Below the pieces are notes generated by a model, which saw only the letters and a list, made by a program, of their open reading frames with translations, searched no databases and was not told the origin of the DNA. Of a stretch of DNA of 64,000 nt, positions 58,701 through 64,000 are shown in pieces (within the stretch, counting starts at the first letter, position 1; each line of letters begins with the position of its first letter). Position numbers and translations under genes: made by a program. The stretch comes from Rotaria socialis (taxonomy: Eukaryota; Rotifera; Eurotatoria; Philodinida; Philodinidae). The stretch lies in contig CAJNYU010003679.1 in assembly GCA_905331475.1 (NCBI GenBank), positions 46,300 through 110,299 on the forward strand, read 5' to 3'.

Positions 58701-61610
58701 ATATTCGTCTCTTTTGTCGTAATCCAGGTTATGAATGCCCAGATCGATACGAAGATAAACATTTGAGAACATATAGACATGGTAGAAACTTCAATCATCT
58801 AAGCGTTGCTCCGTCAAGTAATCTTAATCGTTTGATAGATTTCTTTCGTAATCAAGGTAATATAATAAAAACGGTGAACAATTATGTTGAAGCATCTAAT
58901 TGGGCAAAAGCAAAGATTTCTGAAGATATACTCAATTGGATAAGAGCTTTACAACCTGTTCATCGATGTGCACCGCATATATTCACTTCGATTCTCGTTC
59001 ATGGTCATGTTATGAGTCGAGATTATATGAGTTTGTTAATCAAGCCGAGATGCGTTGTTCAAGCAGTCTTGCAACACAGTCAAGTTCGTTCAATTTTCCT
59101 TCGACATAGCGCTCCGGCCGTGAGACAAAATGCAAAAGAACTCATCAAACTATTGGTTAGAAGTGAGTTTTTAAAAGCTGGATCAGCTGAAGTGCCTACA
59201 TTAGATGCTGATCATGACAATCAAGTTAATATTATTCAAAAGAAATTAAAACCGCCACTTGAAAAGCAAGATATTCAAACTATTTATGATTGGACAGCTA
59301 AAATAGTTGCAGCATCAATCGAATTAAGTCAAAATCTAGCTGGTATAGGATTTGATGTCGATAAAAAATTAAGAACAGACAAACATGTTTTCAGTATACT
59401 AGGACCACACTGTGGTACATATTATGGTGATATTGTTATAACGTTTAAACAAGAATTAATGTTTCATCCTGATTCTAATTTTTCCTTCCAAGCTGGGACT
59501 GGGTTTTTTAGTGGCCGCGTTTACGCGTACCGCCCATGGTTGACGGATCCGACTACTGAAGAGCAGCGTATTGAACACTTTCATCATTCAAAATTGCATT
59601 GCTCATATCCTCGATATGAATATGCAGCAGCTGCAGAGTTAATCGCATCCACTGGTAAAAATAACAAAACGATGGATGTCGATCTCGACAGTATAATAAA
59701 AAAGTGGACTCAAGCCGATTCACACTACGTGTTTGAGGGACATTTACCACCACTTATTCCATTGGATTATGTCGATAATGTATTTATGCCAAAAAATGTG
59801 TTTCAATCACTACCAAAAGAAGCACAAGAGTCAGCTAAAGAAATCTTTAAAGACTCGTTGATCCTCGGCGAACATGATGTTGATCTTACTCTAATTAAAC
59901 CAGGTACTACAACTCCGCTAGATACAACTCGTCAAGTTTATTTAAAATGGATACTTGATAAGCTTAGTGAAAAGATAAACGAGCGAATAAAAGCACCACA
60001 TATTTCACGAGGCATTGTTATAACAGTTCCAGGAACAGGATGTGACAAATATATTGCTCTGCCAATGACAATAACTCAGTCGTATAATTTATATTGTCTT
60101 AATAAAGGTCAGCCAGCAAGAAATATGGAATCAAGCTATATCTATTGGCAAGCAATGAATGGTGATATGATATTAACTATAACTAATGAAAAGATTGAAA
60201 TTGATGGGAAAGATCAACCAAATCTTCAATGTCTTATTTGTTATGTAGCTGAAAAACCATCATCAAAAACAGATACTTATTTTGAAGCATATTCTTATTT
60301 AACTGTTGGTAATCCTTATCAACACTCAAATAATGTTGATTCGGCAACATTTAAGGCAAAATCAAATTGTTTTTATCGTGGCTGTAATACAGATGATTTT
60401 TTTACATTTTGCTTGAAAATCAATTACAAAACAGGTGAAGTTTCTTTAACACATGCTGGCCCTAATGGAATCTATAATCATGAAAATATTTATTATCAAT
60501 TCAAAAAATCTGAGGTAGATTTATTAGGATTGAATTACATTCATATCAGTGCTGGAAAGCAAGATGTTCCCATACGGAATCTGACTATTAATCATGAACC
60601 AATTGACAAGCTACATCCAACTTTTGATAGAGATTTTAAGCTAGACACGTTGAATTTGATCAGAGCACGTCGAGCATCATTTCAATATACTGGCGGTACT
60701 ACTGATAGAGGTGGTGATAAAGATGTGCATAGTTCTGATGCTTCTCCAAAACCTATAAAAAAAGCAGCATCTACAGTTGATTTGCATGTCAAACTAGTTG
60801 ATCCACCAGCAACACCAGGGAAAACAACAAAACCAAAGAAACGGGGTTTTTTCGAAAGGTTAAAATATATATTTATGGGCACAACTAAAGGAGGCGATCC
60901 CCCGGAATCTAAACCACCACCATCATCATCATCATCCAACTTGTTCAAAGACAATGAATCGAAATCGGATTCTTCATCATATAATCCATCAAAATTTGAT
61001 TCTCCTCCGCCGAAGTCATCAAAAGTCCATTCATCCGGATCGAAACCGGTGGCAGCAAGTTCAGTACCATTGATTTCATCGGCATTGCCACTATGCGCAG
61101 ATTCTATCTATTGTCTCATCCAAAACGAGCGAGATCACACAGATAAATATTCTCATTTTTGTCGTTTTAATGAATTATGTCGAAATCAAGCGGGCGAACC
61201 TCATCTTGTTCATAAAAAGCATAATGTTCCCAAGTGTTTAGAAGATAAAAGTTGTTCAGAACGAACAAATCCTGTCCATCGCGCAGAATATCGTCATTCA
61301 GGTTTGCCGGATTACCTAATCCCGTGTCATTTTCAAGATACCTGTTATGACAAAACTCCTGATCATCGACTAAAATTTTTTCATGGCGAAGAAATACCTC
61401 GCATACGGAGTGAGTGCACTTTTCTTTTCATAGATTGACGCCTTTATGAGTAAATATCAATTTTTTATTTATCCAGAAAGCAATACACCGAAAAGTCATC
61501 ATGTGGGTGCTGCATTGAAAGCTAAACTACCTCCGTGTAGACATGGAAATGAATGCCGATCTATGAAAAATACGCAACACACAGCAAGATTTTCTCATCC
61601 TACATCTTAA
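55724..61610 (+). CDS. Giant PARG-type ADP-ribose glycohydrolase with two arrays of PBZ-like zinc fingers
   Basis: Two exons: 55724-61409 and 61477-61610 (GTGAGT donor, ATCCAG acceptor, phase 1), about 1939 aa. I chose ATG 55724 (MAGNSVRSAK); the open frame extends 14 codons further up without ATG. Residues about 45-350 hold RRM-like blocks. Residues about 455-720 form a microbial-type PARG/DUF2263 macrodomain: LLLNMANANSPGGGYRKG and the catalytic signature GGG-X7-QEE (Gly516-518, Gln526-Glu527-Glu528). Residues 757-1023 carry about nine PBZ-like fingers (for example CYHGTEC...H-x4-SHP). Two uncharacterised globular blocks follow (about 1200-1420; 1425-1635), then a Ser/Pro/Lys-rich linker (1655-1785). 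Four more fingers follow from 1789, and a final canonical one (CRHGNEC...HTARFSHP) is encoded by exon 2. PARG removes poly(ADP-ribose) and PBZ fingers bind it, so a role in PAR turnover during DNA repair is likely. Intact and presumably expressed. Confidence 0.85.
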
Positions 61611-62530
61611 ATGAATTAGTGTCAACAATTAATTTATAGACAAATGAAAACGAAACAGAAAATATTTAATTCAGACATCTTTTTTTTATTTTTGACCTTT
61701 TATGAGTGAAACATTTTGAATATTTTAGAACTTTTCCTAGTAGAAACCAGTCCACATAACAAAACGATACGTAAAACATTCAAGTTGTTATCAAATTGTT
61801 ATCTAGAGCACTATAAAATGCAAGGACATGGGGGCTCATTCGGACATTCTCTCGCATTCCTATCTATTCTAATCCATTTCTAGCTGTTCTGAAACATTCC
61901 CAAATGGAAATGAACCATTTAATTTAATGCATCCTATTCGATGGCTATATTCAACATGAAACTGAATTTAAAATGAATGCAAATGGTTCACCCCTACTTT
62001 CGTGCAGGATCATTTTTTTTATAAATTACTTTATGTTTCTTTTAGTTGTGAAAAATAATTTTTTAACTTTACATATCCAGATAATAAACTGAACTTTATC
62101 TAGCAGCATAACTAACATAAAACACGTTTAAAAAACTGCACAAGTAAGAATTATACAACAGATGGCTGTTGTTAACAGAAAGGTAAATAAACGAGTGCTA
62201 GTCCTGAAAAGTCAGAAAGCATTACCTTCACCAATCGAGAATAAACAAGCTCTTTTTACAATATTATAGGCACGTGCTAGATAATTTTGTTGTTTCCTTT
62301 TTTAAGATTAGAACAGAGTAATTTTCAAATATTTAATCGAGTCAATCTGTAAAATAAAAACAAAATCAAGAAGATTATTTTTCACTGCGAGTTTACATGT
62401 TAATAAACGATTTCAAGTAAAGTCAATCTTCTCGTTTTTGTTCACATGAACAATCAAGGCGTAAGTTTAGTTGTAGTCAAGTATGTAATTATCTATATCA
62501 ATTTCATTGTTACTAATATGAATAAAAATA
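61611..62530. other. Non-coding stretch with a possible small MITE
   Basis: At about 61828-61995 a segment has weakly inverted ends (gggggctcattc / ggttcacccct) and internal inverted words (gaaccatttaattta...atgcaaatggttc). No duplication seen. Confidence 0.35.
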
Positions 62531-63575
62531 CATATTGCTACTCGAGCTCGAAAAAAGAAGCTTCTAGGACTAGTGTTGATTATTATTTGTCTCGGTTTAT
62601 GTACACTGGGAGCAATAATGACCTATAAACATTTTAACTGTAAGTTGATCTTTCATATGTTATAAATTCGTGTAGATCTAGAAGGCATGATATTTTTCCT
62701 TCGAAGCAAATCGTCCGATTTCAACGTCAATCACAACTCAAACAACAAGTTTACCAAATACAATTAACACCAGGAGGAATGCCTTAAGTTCTTCGCCGCC
62801 TATTGTATCAACGGTAGATCCCGATGAAACAGAATATATGACATCAACTAATTCACCAGATATTATTAACACTATGAACAATATCTTAAGTTCTTCACCA
62901 CCTATTATAGCAACAAGAGATCCTGATAACATAGTAAAATGTAAGCTGTGTATCATTTACTTTCAAACTATAGGAAAACTTATTTTTAATCTTTTATTTT
63001 CAAGAAAAAAACTATTCTCTTAAGGAACCTATACAATATGTCACGAGTGGGCGTGCACTTGGTAATGTACTCTATTTCAATCTTAATATGTTCTGTTTAA
63101 ATGCTGGCTATGTTAGTCGAGTCAATTTTCGTCTATTTACAAAGTGGGAGGAGACTGTGCCGCTCTACTTATTTCTTATAACGGGATTTATGCTTGATTG
63201 TAAGATCTCACATCGATATGCCGTTTTTCCTGAAAAATATACTACAGAATGGCAAACGATAAACATTCCTTCACAGACATTTCTTATAGGGTATGGAGAA
63301 TTTTTAGCTCTTGGTATGCAAGATAGTAGTAACGCAACTCAAATTTACGCTGTTGAACCTACATCATCTATCGGGATAATAGTAAGAAATATAAATGAAA
63401 ATACAACGACGTTTGGGTCAACTGTTGATTTTGATGGTGTTCCTGCAATGAGTTTTTCCGTAGTTGAAGATGGTAAGAGTAAAATGTATTCATTGATTCT
63501 ATGTCAACTTGTATTATATTTGCTTTTTTTTTAGAGAAGCCAACAACGAGGCGACTCGTACTTCCTCAATGGTAA
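62531..63575 (+). CDS. Type II membrane protein with Ser/Thr/Pro stalk and unknown ectodomain
   Basis: Exons ending at 62639 and covering 62707-62933, 63025-63472 and 63535-63575 join with matching phases (1, 0, 1). The first encodes ARKKKLLGLVLIIICLGLCT, a basic cytosolic edge and signal anchor; its ATG is not resolved (MNNQG at 62446 followed by GTAAGT may be a first exon). The second is a Thr/Ser/Pro stalk with a repeated LSSSPPI-[VI] unit (two copies about 40 residues apart). The third is an ectodomain (LYFNLNMFCLNAGYVSRVNF ... FLALGMQDSSNA ... GVPAMSFSVVED) of a type I associate with uncharacterised rotifer surface proteins. It ends RRLVLPQW. No function is assigned. Confidence 0.55.
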
Positions 63576-64000
63576 TATGTACTATGTTTTATCTAATTAT
63601 ATCGAGAATTTTTCGAAATTGATATCTTTTTATTGTAATAAAAATCGCTTTACATACAATACGAGAAAATTTTCAACAAAAGTTGACCGAGTTTTAAAAA
63701 TAAAGAAGTTGAATATCACCGGAAAATCCTTAAATTGAAAGAAAGTTAACACAAAAGAAGGTTTATAAAACTAGCAATGATTGCAATCGAAATGATTTAT
63801 AATAAATGGAATAAAATTGCTTTTATTTTCTCCACATAGAGACTTGATGAAATATTTTTTATTTTGATCGCAAAGTGTAATACTTTGAAATCTACACAAC
63901 GAAATTTTAGAAGTCAACTTTGCAAAGTTAAGTTTGATTTCTGAATTAAAGAAGGGCATGTTCTTTGTAAATATGTAATCGCAAAATCTCTGAACTAAAA
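63576..64000. other. Non-coding right edge
   Basis: AT-rich; the open frame 63771-63959 (-) shows no feature. Confidence 0.4.

Overview
The window looks like nuclear DNA of a bdelloid rotifer (Adineta/Rotaria type). The base composition is AT-rich. Several genes carry very short GT-AG introns (52-67 bp). There is an F-box/LRR gene and there are rhodopsin-type GPCR relics of the kind that is expanded in bdelloids. Genes of non-metazoan character sit beside degraded DNA transposons and short TGTGGG-like motifs, the telomeric hexamer reported for bdelloids. The species is inferred, not proven. I see no rRNA, no CRISPR array and no bacterial operon structure.

Layout, left to right. 0.56-2.4 kb: a broken hAT/ZMYM1-like transposase gene (zinc finger plus DUF4371-like segments), itself interrupted by a 235-bp MITE with a perfect 8-bp target duplication. 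3.3-6.5 kb (-): a six-exon gene for a membrane protein with three Ly6/three-finger domains. 6.5-11.9 kb: mostly non-coding, with one ORF relic. 11.9-16.7 kb (+): a secreted CAP-domain protein with a ricin-B lectin tail. Its last exon is duplicated at 18.2-18.8 kb and also lies at an assembly gap (single N at 16222). 17.4-24 kb: an inverted repeat, two hAT-type MITEs, a FLYWCH-like relic and a coiled-coil ORF cut by one TGA. 24.8-27.5 kb: a pseudogene with two in-frame stops and a small DKNYY-repeat gene. 28.3-30.5 kb (+): an intronless plant-type GH35 beta-galactosidase. 32.8-33.6 kb (-): an intronless AsaB/GA4-desaturase-like oxygenase. 36-49 kb: two GPCR pseudogenes, a 161-aa unknown ORF, a small four-exon His-rich gene and an F-box gene. 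49.3-52.8 kb: two non-autonomous DNA elements with unusual ACGCGT-rich and GAATTC-rich subterminal repeats, plus tRNA-like relics. 55.7-61.6 kb (+): a giant gene (about 1939 aa) combining RRM-like N-terminal blocks, a microbial-type PARG domain with intact GGG-X7-QEE signature, and more than a dozen PBZ-like zinc fingers in two arrays. 62.5-63.6 kb (+): a multi-exon type II membrane protein.

The mix of intact foreign-looking genes, decayed genes and small transposons resembles the accessory or subtelomeric-like part of bdelloid genomes. The most interesting item is the PARG/PBZ giant. It joins a poly(ADP-ribose)-degrading enzyme to repeated modules resembling the poly(ADP-ribose)-binding finger, a plausible single-chain PAR reader and eraser in animals known for surviving desiccation-induced DNA breakage.
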